A stretch of DNA of 43,935 nt from Desulfobulbaceae bacterium. Lineage in GTDB: Bacteria > Desulfobacterota > Desulfobulbia > Desulfobulbales > Desulfocapsaceae. Shown here piece by piece: positions 9,773 through 19,040 of this stretch (its first letter is position 1; every line of letters begins with the position of its first letter). The stretch spans positions 1-43,935 of the forward strand of contig JALSMA010000050.1 of the NCBI GenBank assembly GCA_026988015.1, read 5' to 3'. The notes under the pieces were generated by a model. That model ran no database searches. It was given only the letters and a program-made list of their open reading frames with translations, and was not told the origin of the DNA. A program made the position numbers and the translations under genes.

Positions 9773-11068
9773 ATGAGTGGACTGCAGAATGTTGCAAAAT
9801 CATCAGAGTTAAGAAAACGTATCTTTTTTACACTGGCAATGCTTGCTGTATACAGGATGGGTGTTCAGGTTCCAACTCCTGGTATCAATGGTGAGGCACT
9901 GGCCGCATTTTTTGCCAAGAATGCTGGGACACTCTTTGGGATGTTTAATATGTTTTCCGGTGGTGCTTTGGAGAATTTCTCCATTTTTGCCCTTGGAATT
10001 ATGCCATATATTTCAGCGTCTATTATTATTCAGTTGCTGACAGTGGTTATTCCACAGCTTGAGACCTTAAAAAAAGAAGGGGCTGCCGGACAAAGAAAAA
10101 TTACTCAATATACCCGTTACGGTACCATTGGGCTGAGTATTATCCAAGGTACCTTTATTGCAACTGGGCTGCAAAGTATGGTGGGTCCAGGTGGAGAACC
10201 AATTGTTCTTAATCCCGGAACACCATTTATTCTTATGACCATGCTTACCCTTACAGCGGGTACTTCGTTTATCATGTGGCTCGGTGAGCAGATGACAGAG
10301 CGTGGTATTGGTAATGGAATCTCTCTAATAATTTTCGCTGGTATCGTGGCAAGGGGACCCGCAGCACTGGTGAACTCATTTCAATTAATAAAGGCCGGTG
10401 AAATTGCACTTTTTTTTGTGCCTGTTATTCTAGGATTTATGGTTTTTGTTGTTGGAGTTATAGTCTTTTTCGAAACTGCTCAGCGTCGCATTCCTATTCA
10501 GTATGCTAAGCGTGTTGTTGGACGAAAAGTCTATGGCGGACAGAGTTCTCATTTACCGCTTAAAATTAATATTGCAGGTGTTATTCCTCCGATTTTTGCT
10601 TCATCAATTATGATGTTTCCTGCAACTATTGGTGGATTTATTCAGGTTGAGTGGGTGCAGAAGGTATCTGCTGCTATGGCACCAGGGGGGTTTTACTACT
10701 ATCTCCTCTATGTCGTCATGATAGTCTTTTTCTGTTTCTTTTACACCGCAGTCACCTTTAAGCCTGATGATGTCGCAGAGAACTTGAAGAAAAACGGCGG
10801 TTTTGTACCAGGGATTCGTCCGGGTAGGAAAACTGCTGATTTCATAGATAAAGTGCTTACTCGTCTCACAGTCGTCGGTGCCATTTATCTCAGCGTAGTT
10901 TGTGTATTACCTACCATACTGATTTCCAAATTTAACTTGCCTTTTTATTTTGGTGGAACTGCTCTTTTGATTATTGTTGGTGTGGCTATAGATACTGTAT
11001 CTCAGGTACAGTCCCAAATGGTGATGACCAACTACGAGGGATTCATGAAATCAAAGGGTAAAAAATAA
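9773..11068 (+). CDS. secY: Protein translocase channel subunit SecY
   Basis: At 431 residues with about ten hydrophobic segments this is a standard SecY. The plug/TM2 region FSGGALENFSIFALGIMPYI and the cytosolic loop QRRIPIQYAKRVVGRK are diagnostic in parts. SecY forms the channel for Sec-dependent export and membrane insertion with SecE and SecG. No adk follows; map is next, 7 bases later. Confidence 0.97.
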   Translation: MSGLQNVAKSSELRKRIFFTLAMLAVYRMGVQVPTPGINGEALAAFFAKNAGTLFGMFNMFSGGALENFSIFALGIMPYISASIIIQLLTVVIPQLETLKKEGAAGQRKITQYTRYGTIGLSIIQGTFIATGLQSMVGPGGEPIVLNPGTPFILMTMLTLTAGTSFIMWLGEQMTERGIGNGISLIIFAGIVARGPAALVNSFQLIKAGEIALFFVPVILGFMVFVVGVIVFFETAQRRIPIQYAKRVVGRKVYGGQSSHLPLKINIAGVIPPIFASSIMMFPATIGGFIQVEWVQKVSAAMAPGGFYYYLLYVVMIVFFCFFYTAVTFKPDDVAENLKKNGGFVPGIRPGRKTADFIDKVLTRLTVVGAIYLSVVCVLPTILISKFNLPFYFGGTALLIIVGVAIDTVSQVQSQMVMTNYEGFMKSKGKK

Positions 11069-11075
11069 CTGAATC

Positions 11076-11879
11076 ATGTGCAGCTGTGCTGGTGGACAAC
11101 AGGCGTCCAAGCCTATACTTGTTAAGAGTTCTGATGAAATTCTGATTATGCGGGAGGCTAATCAGATCGTGGCCGAGGTTCTTAGCATGGTTTATGAAGC
11201 TGTTGAACCAGGCATCAGCACATTTGAACTTGATAAAATGGCCGAGACTTTATGCATTGAAAGGAAATGTATTCCAGCCTTCAAAGGATACCACGGATTT
11301 CCTGCAAGCCTCTGTACCTCAATTAACGAGGAAGTTGTTCACGGCATACCTTCCAGAAAGAGAAAATTAAAAAAAGGCGATATTCTTTCTGTAGATTTTG
11401 GTGTCAATTTCAAAGGTTTTTTTGGAGATTCTGCTCTAACCATACCTGTTGGAAAGGTGGCGCATAAAGTTCATCAGCTTATGATTGCAACCCAACAGTC
11501 CTTGGAACTTGCCATTGAGCAGGTTGTCATCGGAAATAGAATTTCAGATATTTCAAAAGCTATCCAGGGATACGTTGAGAATAAAGGTTACTCAATAGTA
11601 AGACAGTTTGTGGGCCATGGTATCGGTTGTTCCCTTCACGAGGGTCCTGAAATACCAAACTATGTTCAGGGAGGTCAGTCACCACGCCTTATTGAAGGTA
11701 TGGTTATTGCCATAGAACCTATGGTAAACCTCGGAACACATAAGGTAAAGGTCCTCGGTGATGGTTGGACCGTCATTACCGCAGATAAAAAACCATCTGC
11801 ACATTTTGAACACTCTGTTGCTGTGACGACGGATGGTCCTCTAGTTCTCAGTGCGCGAGACAAATTTATGGGCATATAG
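11076..11879 (+). CDS. map: Methionine aminopeptidase, type I
   Basis: The protein removes initiator methionine from new proteins. All five metal ligands are visible (Asp107, Asp118, His181, Glu214, Glu245) together with the active-site His89. The 267 residues include an N-terminal extension starting MCSCAGG, ahead of the usual beginning at about residue 14. No other start codon lies nearby in frame, so the extension is likely real. No Shine-Dalgarno is seen; coupling to secY is probable. Confidence 0.95.
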   Translation: MCSCAGGQQASKPILVKSSDEILIMREANQIVAEVLSMVYEAVEPGISTFELDKMAETLCIERKCIPAFKGYHGFPASLCTSINEEVVHGIPSRKRKLKKGDILSVDFGVNFKGFFGDSALTIPVGKVAHKVHQLMIATQQSLELAIEQVVIGNRISDISKAIQGYVENKGYSIVRQFVGHGIGCSLHEGPEIPNYVQGGQSPRLIEGMVIAIEPMVNLGTHKVKVLGDGWTVITADKKPSAHFEHSVAVTTDGPLVLSARDKFMGI

Positions 11880-11963
11880 TAAAATAATGCTTCTCTTTTT
11901 TGAGTAGATAGTTTATTATTGTCCCTTTTTCGATCAGATTGTGTTCGTATTAGGAGATGATTT

Positions 11964-12200
11964 ATGGCCAAAGAAGAAGCCATTGAAGTTGAAGGTACCA
12001 TAGTAGAGCCACTGCCCAACGCAATGTTTCGTGTTGAATTGGATAATGGTCACAAAGTTCTAGCTCATATCTCCGGTAAGATGCGAATGCATTTTATTAA
12101 GATACTGCCTGGAGATCGTGTTACCATTGAGCTTTCCCCATATGATCTCACGAGGGGAAGAGTTACATTTCGGGCAAAGAATAATAAGAAGAAAAAATAA
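11964..12200 (+). CDS. infA: Translation initiation factor IF-1
   Basis: The 78-residue protein has the OB-fold signature [20 protein letters not shown], in parts, and [13 protein letters not shown]. It is six residues longer than the E. coli factor because of a lysine-rich tail (NNKKKK). IF-1 blocks the A site during initiation. A TTAGGAG precedes the ATG. It lies between map and rpmJ. Confidence 0.96.
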   Translation: MAKEEAIEVEGTIVEPLPNAMFRVELDNGHKVLAHISGKMRMHFIKILPGDRVTIELSPYDLTRGRVTFRAKNNKKKK

Positions 12201-12211
12201 GAGAGTTTCAC

Positions 12212-12325
12212 ATGAAAGTCAGATCATCTGTCAAGAAAATGTGTAGTGATTGTAAGATTTTTAAACGTAAAGGCGTAGTCCGGGTTAGCTGTAAGGTAAA
12301 AAAACATAAACAGCGTCAGGGATAA
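12212..12325 (+). CDS. rpmJ: 50S ribosomal protein L36, zinc-binding form
   Basis: This 37-residue protein ([15 protein letters not shown] to KHKQRQG) carries the zinc ligands Cys11, Cys14, Cys27 and His32. It is the C-plus type of L36. It begins 11 bases after infA and is followed by a terminator-like hairpin before rpsM. Confidence 0.95.
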   Translation: MKVRSSVKKMCSDCKIFKRKGVVRVSCKVKKHKQRQG

Positions 12326-12342
12326 ACTCTCATTTTGAGACA

Positions 12343-12370
12343 GACAATATTTATCTATTGTCACTTTTTT
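12343..12370 (+). terminator. Terminator-like hairpin between rpmJ and rpsM
   Basis: GACAATA (12343-12349) pairs with TATTGTC (12356-12362) across a six-base loop, followed by AC and a run of eight to nine T. The stem is A/T-rich, so termination may be partial. It separates infA-rpmJ from the alpha-type genes; the T run ends immediately before the rpsM ribosome binding site TAAGGAG. Confidence 0.6.
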
Positions 12371-12386
12371 TTAAGGAGTACGTATT

Positions 12387-12752
12387 TTGGCACGTATAGC
12401 GGGAGTTGATCTTCCAAAAAACAAACACATGGATCGTGCACTTACATATATCCATGGCATAGGGCTGACATCAGCTAGGGCAATACTGGATAAAGCGGAT
12501 CTTCCACACACCATGAGCAGTGATGATCTTGGTGGTGATGATGTAACTCGTATTCGTAAAATTATTGAGTCCGAATATACCGTTGAGGGAGACAGGCGTC
12601 GTGAGGTATCCATGGATATCAAACGTCTCACTGACCTTGGCTGTTACCGAGGTCGTCGTCATCGCATGGGGTTACCGTGCAGGGGACAAAAGACAAAAAC
12701 GAATGCCAGAACTAAAAAAGGCCCACGTCGTGGTGCTGGCAGCCGTAAATAA
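12387..12752 (+). CDS. rpsM: 30S ribosomal protein S13 (TTG start)
   Basis: The protein has 121 residues and begins [14 protein letters not shown] at a TTG codon set by TAAGGAG. The C-terminus [20 protein letters not shown] is the conserved basic tail when read in parts. S13 forms bridges from the 30S head to the 50S and contacts P-site tRNA. Confidence 0.97.
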   Translation: MARIAGVDLPKNKHMDRALTYIHGIGLTSARAILDKADLPHTMSSDDLGGDDVTRIRKIIESEYTVEGDRRREVSMDIKRLTDLGCYRGRRHRMGLPCRGQKTKTNARTKKGPRRGAGSRK

Positions 12753-12775
12753 TATATTGATACAGGTGTAAAAAA

Positions 12776-13171
12776 ATGGCTGGAGCAAAACGTGCCGGAT
12801 CAAATAAGAAAAGAGTAAAAAAGAATATTCCAGAAGGAATTGTTTTCATTTATTCTACTTTTAATAATACCATTGTGACCATTTCTGATAAACAGGGTAA
12901 TGTTATATCCTGGTGCTCAGCTGGTGTTCTTGGCTTCAAGGGGTCTCGTAAATCTACCCCCTTTGCAGCCCAGAAAGCAATGGCAGAAGCCGCGGAAAAA
13001 GCTGTTGAGCATGGACTGAGAAAGATTGAGGTTCGTGTTAAGGGGCCAGGACCTGGTCGCGAAGCTGCACTCAGGGCACTTATTAATACAAGATTTGAAG
13101 TTAGCAAAATTGTTGATGTAACGCCTGTTCCTCACAATGGTTGCAAACCACCTAAACGTCGTCGGGTCTAA
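12776..13171 (+). CDS. rpsK: 30S ribosomal protein S11
   Basis: The 131-residue product has [16 protein letters not shown] and the end [17 protein letters not shown], both diagnostic. S11 lies on the 30S platform beside the Shine-Dalgarno helix. AGGTG precedes the ATG by about eight bases. Confidence 0.97.
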   Translation: MAGAKRAGSNKKRVKKNIPEGIVFIYSTFNNTIVTISDKQGNVISWCSAGVLGFKGSRKSTPFAAQKAMAEAAEKAVEHGLRKIEVRVKGPGPGREAALRALINTRFEVSKIVDVTPVPHNGCKPPKRRRV

Positions 13172-13227
13172 TTGATCTTGTCGAAATAGAATTATTTCAC
13201 GTTACATTACATTTATCGGAGAAAAAA

Positions 13228-13857
13228 GTGGCTAGATATACAGGAGCTGCCTGTCGTCGTTGCAGACGAGAAAATCTGAAATTATACCTTAAAGGTGATC
13301 GTTGTTATTCTGACAAGTGCTCATTCGAAAGAAGGGCTGTACCTCCGGGTCAGCATGGTCAGGCACGTTTTAGAAAGGTATCAGACTATTGTGTTCAGTT
13401 AAGAGAAAAACAGAAAGTTAAAAATATATACGGAATGCTTGAAGGACAGTTCCGTAATTATTTTCATAAGGCTGATCTGCAGAAAGGTATTACCGGTGAA
13501 AATCTACTTATTATGCTCGAGCGCCGTCTTGATAATACTATCTTTCGTCTAGGATTTGCTTCTTCTCGAAAACAGGCTAGACAGCTTGTGCGACATAATC
13601 ATGTCATTGTGAACGGTAAAAAGGTTAACATTCCATCATTCCTGGTATCTGTTGGTGATGTTATTACCATCAAGGAAAAGAGCAGAACGAACTCATATTT
13701 AGTTGAGAGCATGGAAGCTGTTGCCAGACGTGGAATCCCTACATGGCTTGAGCTTGAGAAAGATGCATTCAAAGCTACGGTTAAGGCGCTGCCTAATCGC
13801 GATGAAATCACCATGCCTATTCAGGAACAGTTGATTGTAGAATTGTACTCTAAGTAA
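13228..13857 (+). CDS. rpsD: 30S ribosomal protein S4, four-cysteine form (GTG start)
   Basis: The 209-residue protein starts at GTG after CGGAG. Near the N-terminus Cys9, Cys12, Cys26 and Cys31 form the zinc-binding set known from Thermus and Bacillus relatives. The S4 RNA-binding domain follows ([18 protein letters not shown]). S4 nucleates 30S assembly and in E. coli represses the alpha operon. Confidence 0.97.
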   Translation: MARYTGAACRRCRRENLKLYLKGDRCYSDKCSFERRAVPPGQHGQARFRKVSDYCVQLREKQKVKNIYGMLEGQFRNYFHKADLQKGITGENLLIMLERRLDNTIFRLGFASSRKQARQLVRHNHVIVNGKKVNIPSFLVSVGDVITIKEKSRTNSYLVESMEAVARRGIPTWLELEKDAFKATVKALPNRDEITMPIQEQLIVELYSK

Positions 13858-13870
13858 TCACACTGAATTG

Positions 13871-13891
13871 GCAATATGGTGACCATATTGC
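13871..13891 (+). promoter_or_regulatory. Near-perfect palindrome between rpsD and rpoA
   Basis: GCAATATGGT (13871-13880) is mirrored by ACCATATTGC (13882-13891) with one base between. As RNA it would form a stem of about eight pairs with a five-base loop just upstream of the rpoA ribosome binding site AAGGTAGG. There is no T run, so a processing or translational-control role is more likely than termination. Confidence 0.5.
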
Positions 13892-13912
13892 AAATCAGAA
13901 GGTAGGAAACTC

Positions 13913-14959
13913 ATGACCCAAACTGCTGAAGAAACACTCCCTATTTACCGGAATTGGCACGAACTTATTCATTCGGAGCCACTTGAGGTAGATAAGGCCA
14001 AGCATACCAGTACTTATGGAAAATTTGTTTGCCAACCACTCGAAAGGGGGTTTGCTGCAACCATCGGTAACTCCTTGAGGCGTATATTGTTATCTTCCAT
14101 CCAGGGAGCTGCAATAACCACCGTCAAAATTGAGGGGGCGCTTCATGAATTCACATCAATGGAGGATGTGAAAGAAGATGTTAGCGAAATTATCATTAAT
14201 CTCAAACAGGTAAGGCTTCAACTAAACTCTGTTGATACTCAGATTGTTACCATTGAGAAAAAGGGCCCTGGTGAAGTTACTGCTGCTGATATATCAGGAA
14301 ATTCTGCCGTTGAAGTGATGAATAGTGATCAGCTTATATGTACTCTTACCGGGGATACTGAATTTCGTGCTGAATTGACTGTTGAATGGGGCAAAGGATA
14401 CCAGCCTGCTGAAAAACAGGTTAAAGATGATCTTGCAATTGGACAGATTCCGATAGATGCTATCTTTACTCCAATACGACAGATTCAGTATTCAGTTTCC
14501 AATGCACGCGTAGGGCAGCAGACAGACTATGATAAGCTGACAATGGAAGTTGAAACTGACGGAAGTGTTAAACCTGAAAATGCTCTTGCATTTGCTGCCA
14601 AGATACTGAAGGAACAACTGACTCCCTTTATCAATTTTGACGAGGCAGAGGTTGAGCCTGAAAAGACCGAAGAGGATAAGGGAGATATTGAACCCGAAAA
14701 TCCAAATCTTAATAAACCCGTTGAGGATCTTGAACTTTCTGTTCGTTCTGCAAATTGTTTGAAAAATGCTGATATTAATTTTATCGGTGAGTTGTGCCAG
14801 AAATCAGATCAAGAGATGCTGAAAACCAAAAACTTTGGTCGAAAGTCTCTTAATGAAATAAAAGCTCTTCTCACTGAAATGGACCTTACCCTTGGTATGA
14901 AGATCGACAACTGGACGCCACCTGAAATTACAGATACTAATGACGACGCCGAGTTGTAA
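13913..14959 (+). CDS. rpoA: DNA-directed RNA polymerase alpha subunit
   Basis: At 348 residues it is slightly longer than the E. coli subunit (329). The assembly domain has [19 protein letters not shown] and [12 protein letters not shown]. An acidic linker (about 245-270, rich in Glu and Pro) leads to the C-terminal domain with [16 protein letters not shown] and [12 protein letters not shown], which contacts activators and UP elements. It lies between rpsD and rplQ, the usual place. Confidence 0.97.
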   Translation: MTQTAEETLPIYRNWHELIHSEPLEVDKAKHTSTYGKFVCQPLERGFAATIGNSLRRILLSSIQGAAITTVKIEGALHEFTSMEDVKEDVSEIIINLKQVRLQLNSVDTQIVTIEKKGPGEVTAADISGNSAVEVMNSDQLICTLTGDTEFRAELTVEWGKGYQPAEKQVKDDLAIGQIPIDAIFTPIRQIQYSVSNARVGQQTDYDKLTMEVETDGSVKPENALAFAAKILKEQLTPFINFDEAEVEPEKTEEDKGDIEPENPNLNKPVEDLELSVRSANCLKNADINFIGELCQKSDQEMLKTKNFGRKSLNEIKALLTEMDLTLGMKIDNWTPPEITDTNDDAEL

Positions 14960-15012
14960 AGAAGATATCAATACTGAACAATCCATCGAGTGATTGTGTT
15001 GAGGATAGAATT

Positions 15013-15399
15013 ATGAGACATAGAAAAGCAGGAAGAAGACTTGGACGTACTACTTCACATAGAGAAGCCATGGTACGTAATATGGTCACCTCTGTATTTG
15101 AACATGAACGAATCGTAACAACCACTCCCAAGGCCAAGGAGGTGCGTAAGGTCGTTGATAAAATGATAACACTTGCAAAACGTGGTGACCTCCATGCAAA
15201 ACGTCAAGCGTTGAGCTTCATACGTTCTCGTGATATCGTTGCCAAGCTTTTTGATGAAATATCAGAACAATTTGCTGACAGAAACGGTGGCTACACAAGA
15301 ATCATCCAGACCGGTCAGCGACGTGGTGATGCCGCTCCCATGGCTATACTTGAACTTGTTACCTATAATGAGAGTGTTGTTGACGAGACTGACAGTTAG
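15013..15399 (+). CDS. rplQ: 50S ribosomal protein L17
   Basis: The 128-residue protein begins [20 protein letters not shown], the family signature, and includes [21 protein letters not shown] in parts. L17 lies near the tunnel exit. It is the last gene of the ribosomal block and is followed by a strong terminator. Confidence 0.97.
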   Translation: MRHRKAGRRLGRTTSHREAMVRNMVTSVFEHERIVTTTPKAKEVRKVVDKMITLAKRGDLHAKRQALSFIRSRDIVAKLFDEISEQFADRNGGYTRIIQTGQRRGDAAPMAILELVTYNESVVDETDS

Positions 15400-15428
15400 T
15401 GACTGATCATTATTACACAACAAGGTAT

Positions 15429-15466
15429 AAAGCTGATATGATTCAATTCATATCAGCTTTTTTTTT
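15429..15466 (+). terminator. Intrinsic terminator after rplQ
   Basis: AAAGCTGATATG (15429-15440) and CATATCAGCTTT (15449-15460) form a perfect 12-pair stem with an eight-base loop, running into nine T. This marks the end of the ribosomal protein block. Confidence 0.93.
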
Positions 15467-15564
15467 AATTTTTTTACCTGGTATTTGTCCATAAGAGGCC
15501 TTTTTCCTGATATATTTTAACATGTGTATGCGGTTAAAATTCTCTGTGCCTCGATTTAGATATA

Positions 15565-15581
15565 CCATACCCCAGGTATGG
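15565..15581. promoter_or_regulatory. Inverted repeat upstream of the YkgJ-type gene
   Basis: CCATACC and GGTATGG form a seven-base inverted repeat around CCA, 52 bases before the start at 15633. It could be an operator or a hairpin in the leader. No other evidence supports either role. Confidence 0.3.
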
Positions 15582-15632
15582 ATGAATACTTGTTAACACT
15601 CAAATTTGTGCCTCATAACCATAGTGAACAAT

Positions 15633-16400
15633 ATGACTCAAGGTAAAGAATTACCGGATGGCATGGAACCCATCGGCAAAAAAAAATTCAGTTTTCATTG
15701 TCATCCTGAAGTCGGGTGTTTTATGGACTGCTGCCGAAATGTTGATATGTTTCTGTATCCGTATGATGTGCTCAGGTTAAAGGATGCACTCAATATTTCT
15801 TCCCAGGAATTCATGGAAAAATATACCAAAGTGGTCAAGGGAATTAATCATCCTTATTTTCCATCTATTATGCTACGTCTTAATGACGATGAAGTGAAAT
15901 CCTGTCCTTTTCTCATTGATAACGGTTGTGGGGTTTACCATGACAGGCCTTCCAGCTGTCGGACCTACCCACTTGAGCGTGGGGTAGATCGTTCGCCCAA
16001 AAAAGGATCTGGAGCTGATTTTTACCTTATGACCCAACATGACTATTGCCTTGGACATAAGGAGGATAAATCCTTTACTGTTAAGAAATGGATACGAAAC
16101 CAGAGGCTTGATGAGTTTAATCTTATGAATGATCTCTGGGCTGAAGTTGATACGGTTTTTGCTTCAAATCCATGGGCAGGAGAGGGTAGTGGTGGACCTA
16201 AGCAGCAGATGGCGTTCACCGCTTGTTTTGACATTGATAACTTTAGAGTTCTGGTTGCCAAGCATTCTTTGCTTGATCGATTTACCTTATCAAAGGATCA
16301 GAAGCGCAGGATTCGGGAATCTGATTCCGAACTTCTTAAATTCGCCTTTGAGTGGGTTAAGAATTTTCTGGGATCTCCTTCTTCACTATTAAACAGGTAG
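15633..16400 (+). CDS. YkgJ-family cysteine-cluster protein
   Basis: The 255-residue product (from the ATG at 15633) carries the N-terminal pattern Cys23-x5-Cys29-x3-Cys33-Cys34, then CPFLIDNGCGVYHDRPSSCR around residues 88-107. This matches the YkgJ/UPF0153 family of putative zinc- or iron-chelating proteins of unknown biochemical role. An in-frame TTG at 15606 and a GTG at 15624 are alternative starts; no start has a clear ribosome binding site. It stands alone between two terminated blocks. Confidence 0.85.
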   Translation: MTQGKELPDGMEPIGKKKFSFHCHPEVGCFMDCCRNVDMFLYPYDVLRLKDALNISSQEFMEKYTKVVKGINHPYFPSIMLRLNDDEVKSCPFLIDNGCGVYHDRPSSCRTYPLERGVDRSPKKGSGADFYLMTQHDYCLGHKEDKSFTVKKWIRNQRLDEFNLMNDLWAEVDTVFASNPWAGEGSGGPKQQMAFTACFDIDNFRVLVAKHSLLDRFTLSKDQKRRIRESDSELLKFAFEWVKNFLGSPSSLLNR

Positions 16401-16452
16401 ATTCTACTATTGGCCGTTTTCCAAAAATATAACCGTAGTGAAGTTCAAAAAC

Positions 16453-16481
16453 TTGCGTGGTTTGATTGGGTATGGTATAAA
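16453..16481 (+). promoter_or_regulatory. Possible sigma-70 promoter for rpsB-tsf
   Basis: TTGCGT (16453-16458) and TATAAA (16476-16481) are separated by 17 bases in the 228-base spacer before rpsB. The -10 element is good and the -35 weak. The leader would be about 140 bases long, leaving room for S2-type autoregulation, although I could not recognise a specific leader structure. Confidence 0.4.
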
Positions 16482-16628
16482 AAACAGTTTGTAGTTTATA
16501 TATGCAGTCATTTTTATTACATTGGGTGATAAAAATACAATACACACATCTCACCGTATTCCGGTGTCAATGCATTTGTATAGCATTGATGAAGGCGGGA
16601 TGGACGTTTAACCGGATAGGAGAATAGA

Positions 16629-17438
16629 ATGGCAAAAATTACAGTTAAAGAAATGCTTCAAGCTGGCCTTCATTTTGGCCATCAGACCCGTCGCTGGAAC
16701 CCAAAGATGAAACCATATATCTATGGGCCCCGTAACGGTATTTATATTATCAACCTTGACAAAAGTAAGAAACTTTTTGATATAGCCAGTGATTTTGTTA
16801 CTCAGGAAATTGCCAAAGGTGGTAATCTCCTTTTTGTTGGTACTAAACGTCAGGCTCGTAATATTATAAAGGAAGAGGCAGTTCGCAGTGGTATGCCATA
16901 TGTTGATCATCGTTGGCTTGGCGGGATGCTTACAAACTTTCAGACTATTAAGAACTCCATTGAAAGATTAAAATCCATTGAATCCATGCAGGAAGATGGC
17001 TCCATCAATCGCTTTCCAAAGAAAGAGATTCTTCTTATGGGTAAAGAGCGGATAAAGCTTGAGCGTAATGTCGGTGGAATTAAAAATATGCGCAATGTCC
17101 CATCGGCCATCCTTGTTATTGACCCCCGTAATGAGGCTATTGCTATCAACGAAGCCAAAAAGCTTAATATTCCGGTGATAGCTCTTGCAGATACCAATTG
17201 TGATCCTGACGGTATTGATTATATCATTCCCGGAAATGATGACGCAATTCGTTCAATCCGTCTTATCTGTAGCCAGCTTGCAGAAAGTGTCCTTACCGGC
17301 CAGGCTTCTCGTGATGGAGAGGACGCATCTGATGAGGCCATGCTTGCTGCAATGGGTGATGCCGGAGTTGAACAGGCTACCGTTGCTGAAGAGACAGTAG
17401 CCACAGAAACAGGTGATGGTACTCAAACTGTAAATTAA
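16629..17438 (+). CDS. rpsB: 30S ribosomal protein S2
   Basis: The 269-residue protein starts [20 protein letters not shown] and contains [15 protein letters not shown], both diagnostic. The C-terminal 35 residues are acidic and alanine-rich and probably disordered. S2 binds the 30S late and interacts with S1. ATAGGAG precedes the ATG. It leads the rpsB-tsf-pyrH-frr cluster. Confidence 0.97.
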   Translation: MAKITVKEMLQAGLHFGHQTRRWNPKMKPYIYGPRNGIYIINLDKSKKLFDIASDFVTQEIAKGGNLLFVGTKRQARNIIKEEAVRSGMPYVDHRWLGGMLTNFQTIKNSIERLKSIESMQEDGSINRFPKKEILLMGKERIKLERNVGGIKNMRNVPSAILVIDPRNEAIAINEAKKLNIPVIALADTNCDPDGIDYIIPGNDDAIRSIRLICSQLAESVLTGQASRDGEDASDEAMLAAMGDAGVEQATVAEETVATETGDGTQTVN

Positions 17439-17473
17439 TTTACGGATTCTGCACTGCCGGAAATATTGTGAAA

Positions 17474-17502
17474 AACAAAGGGGCTGTATCGGCCCCTTTG
17501 TT
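17474..17502 (+). terminator. Strong hairpin between rpsB and tsf
   Basis: AACAAAGGGGC (17474-17484) pairs perfectly with GCCCCTTTGTT (17492-17502) across a seven-base loop. Only two T belong to its end and no T run follows, so it may reduce read-through or protect the rpsB transcript end. The rpsB-tsf spacer is 209 bases. Confidence 0.6.
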
Positions 17503-17647
17503 ATGTCTGCTGCAGTTGTCGTGCTTATGACATTGGTCACAACTTACCTGAATTGTTAAATTATATAAAGATTATTGTAACAACTATAGCTTAACTGCTT
17601 CTGTCAAAGATAGAATTGTACCGAAGTCGTAAAAATGGAGAAATATT

Positions 17648-18241
17648 GTGAAAATTACAAGTCAAATGGTAAAAGACCTGCGTGATAAAACTGCAGCAGG
17701 TATGATGGACTGCAAGAAGGCGCTTGGAGAAACAGATGGTGATATGGAAAAAGCTGTTGATCTTCTTCGTCAGAAGGGACTTGCCGTTGCTGCCAAAAGA
17801 GCCGGACGTGATACCAGTGAGGGAACCATCGAATGTTATATTCATGCAGGTGGGAAGATTGCTGCCATGGTTGAGCTTTCCTGTGAGAGTGATTTTGTAG
17901 CTAAAACCGATGGATTCATTGAGTTTGCTCGTGACCTTGCCCTTCATGTTGCAGCTGTAAACCCTGTGGCCATTACCCGTGATGAGGTTCCTGAGGAAAT
18001 CATTACCCGTGAGAAAGAAATATATGTTCAGCAGGCACTTGATTCAGGTAAACCCGAAAACATAGTTGATAAAATGGTGACAGGGAAAATGGAAAAATTT
18101 CTCAAAGAAATTTGTCTTCTTGACCAGCCGTTTGTTAAGAATCCCGATTTCACCATTCAGGAACTTATCACTGATCTTATTGGAAAGATGGGAGAGTCTA
18201 TCTCTATTAAACGTTTCTCCCGCTTTCAGGTTGGTGCCTGA
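17648..18241 (+). CDS. tsf: Elongation factor Ts, short form (GTG start)
   Basis: The protein catalyses GDP release from EF-Tu. It has the N-terminal UBA-like domain (VKDLRDKTAAGMMDCKKAL) and the core SCESDFVAKTDGF. At 197 residues it lacks about 85 residues compared with the E. coli factor (283) and resembles the short Thermus form, which works as a dimer. GGAG is spaced seven bases before the GTG. Confidence 0.95.
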   Translation: MKITSQMVKDLRDKTAAGMMDCKKALGETDGDMEKAVDLLRQKGLAVAAKRAGRDTSEGTIECYIHAGGKIAAMVELSCESDFVAKTDGFIEFARDLALHVAAVNPVAITRDEVPEEIITREKEIYVQQALDSGKPENIVDKMVTGKMEKFLKEICLLDQPFVKNPDFTIQELITDLIGKMGESISIKRFSRFQVGA

Positions 18242-18259
18242 TCACTGTTCTATCACATT

Positions 18260-18286
18260 ACGCCGTTGGTATAAAACCAGCGGTGT
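18260..18286 (+). other. Hairpin between tsf and pyrH
   Basis: ACGCCGTTGGT (18260-18270) can pair with ACCAGCGGTGT (18276-18286) over all eleven positions, two of them G-U, around the loop ATAAA. No T run follows. It lies in the 78-base tsf-pyrH spacer and could be a processing or weak termination signal. Confidence 0.45.
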
Positions 18287-18319
18287 AAATTATGTGTCTT
18301 TTATAAAGAGGGAGTCATC

Positions 18320-19033
18320 ATGGAATTGAGGTATAAGAGGATACTGCTTAAGCTAAGCGGTGAAGCCCTTATGGGTGATGATTCTTTTGGTATCAACACC
18401 GATGTCCTTGGTGAAATCTCAGTAGAGATAAAAGATATTGTTGATCTTGGAGTTGAGGTTGGTATTGTCATTGGGGCTGGTAATATATTTCGAGGGGTAA
18501 AGGGTGCCAGTCAGGGAATGGATCGTACTGCCGCTGACAATATGGGGATGCTTGCCACAGTTATTAATTCCCTTGCTCTACAGGATGCACTGGAACGTAG
18601 CGGGATTGTAACCCGTGTGATGTCAGCTATCCCTATGCGGCAGGTTTGTGAGCCCTACATTCGACGTAGGGCTACCCGTCATCTTGAAAAAGGACGTGCT
18701 GTTATATTTGCAGCAGGTACCGGTAACCCCTATTTCACCACCGATTCTGCCGGGGTTCTACGTGCCCTTGAAATAGATGCGGACGTGATTATCAAGGCAA
18801 CAAAAGTAGATGGTGTCTATGATAAGGATCCTGTGCTTCATTCTGATGCGGTAAAATTTGAGACTCTTTCCTATGATGATGTCCTCACCAAGAATCTGAG
18901 GGTTATGGATGCGGCAGGTATTGCCCTTGCAAAAGAGGATGGTAAGCCGATTATGGTTTTAAATATGACTAAATCCGGCAGTATACGCAGAGCGGTCTGT
19001 GGAGAGGTTATCGGAAGTATTATTAAGGCTTGA
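18320..19033 (+). CDS. pyrH: Uridylate kinase
   Basis: This 237-residue enzyme phosphorylates UMP to UDP in pyrimidine biosynthesis. [14 protein letters not shown] at the N-terminus, GAGNIFRG for substrate binding and [11 protein letters not shown] are the family motifs. Bacterial PyrH is a hexamer of the amino-acid kinase fold. GAGGGAG precedes the ATG. A 266-base spacer with repeats separates it from frr. Confidence 0.97.
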   Translation: MELRYKRILLKLSGEALMGDDSFGINTDVLGEISVEIKDIVDLGVEVGIVIGAGNIFRGVKGASQGMDRTAADNMGMLATVINSLALQDALERSGIVTRVMSAIPMRQVCEPYIRRRATRHLEKGRAVIFAAGTGNPYFTTDSAGVLRALEIDADVIIKATKVDGVYDKDPVLHSDAVKFETLSYDDVLTKNLRVMDAAGIALAKEDGKPIMVLNMTKSGSIRRAVCGEVIGSIIKA

Positions 19034-19040
19034 TCCTTAT

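Noticed and set aside
13871-13891. Possible intrinsic terminator between rpsD and rpoA.
   Set aside because: The palindrome is strong, but no T run follows and rpoA must be expressed from upstream; kept only as a hairpin of unknown role.
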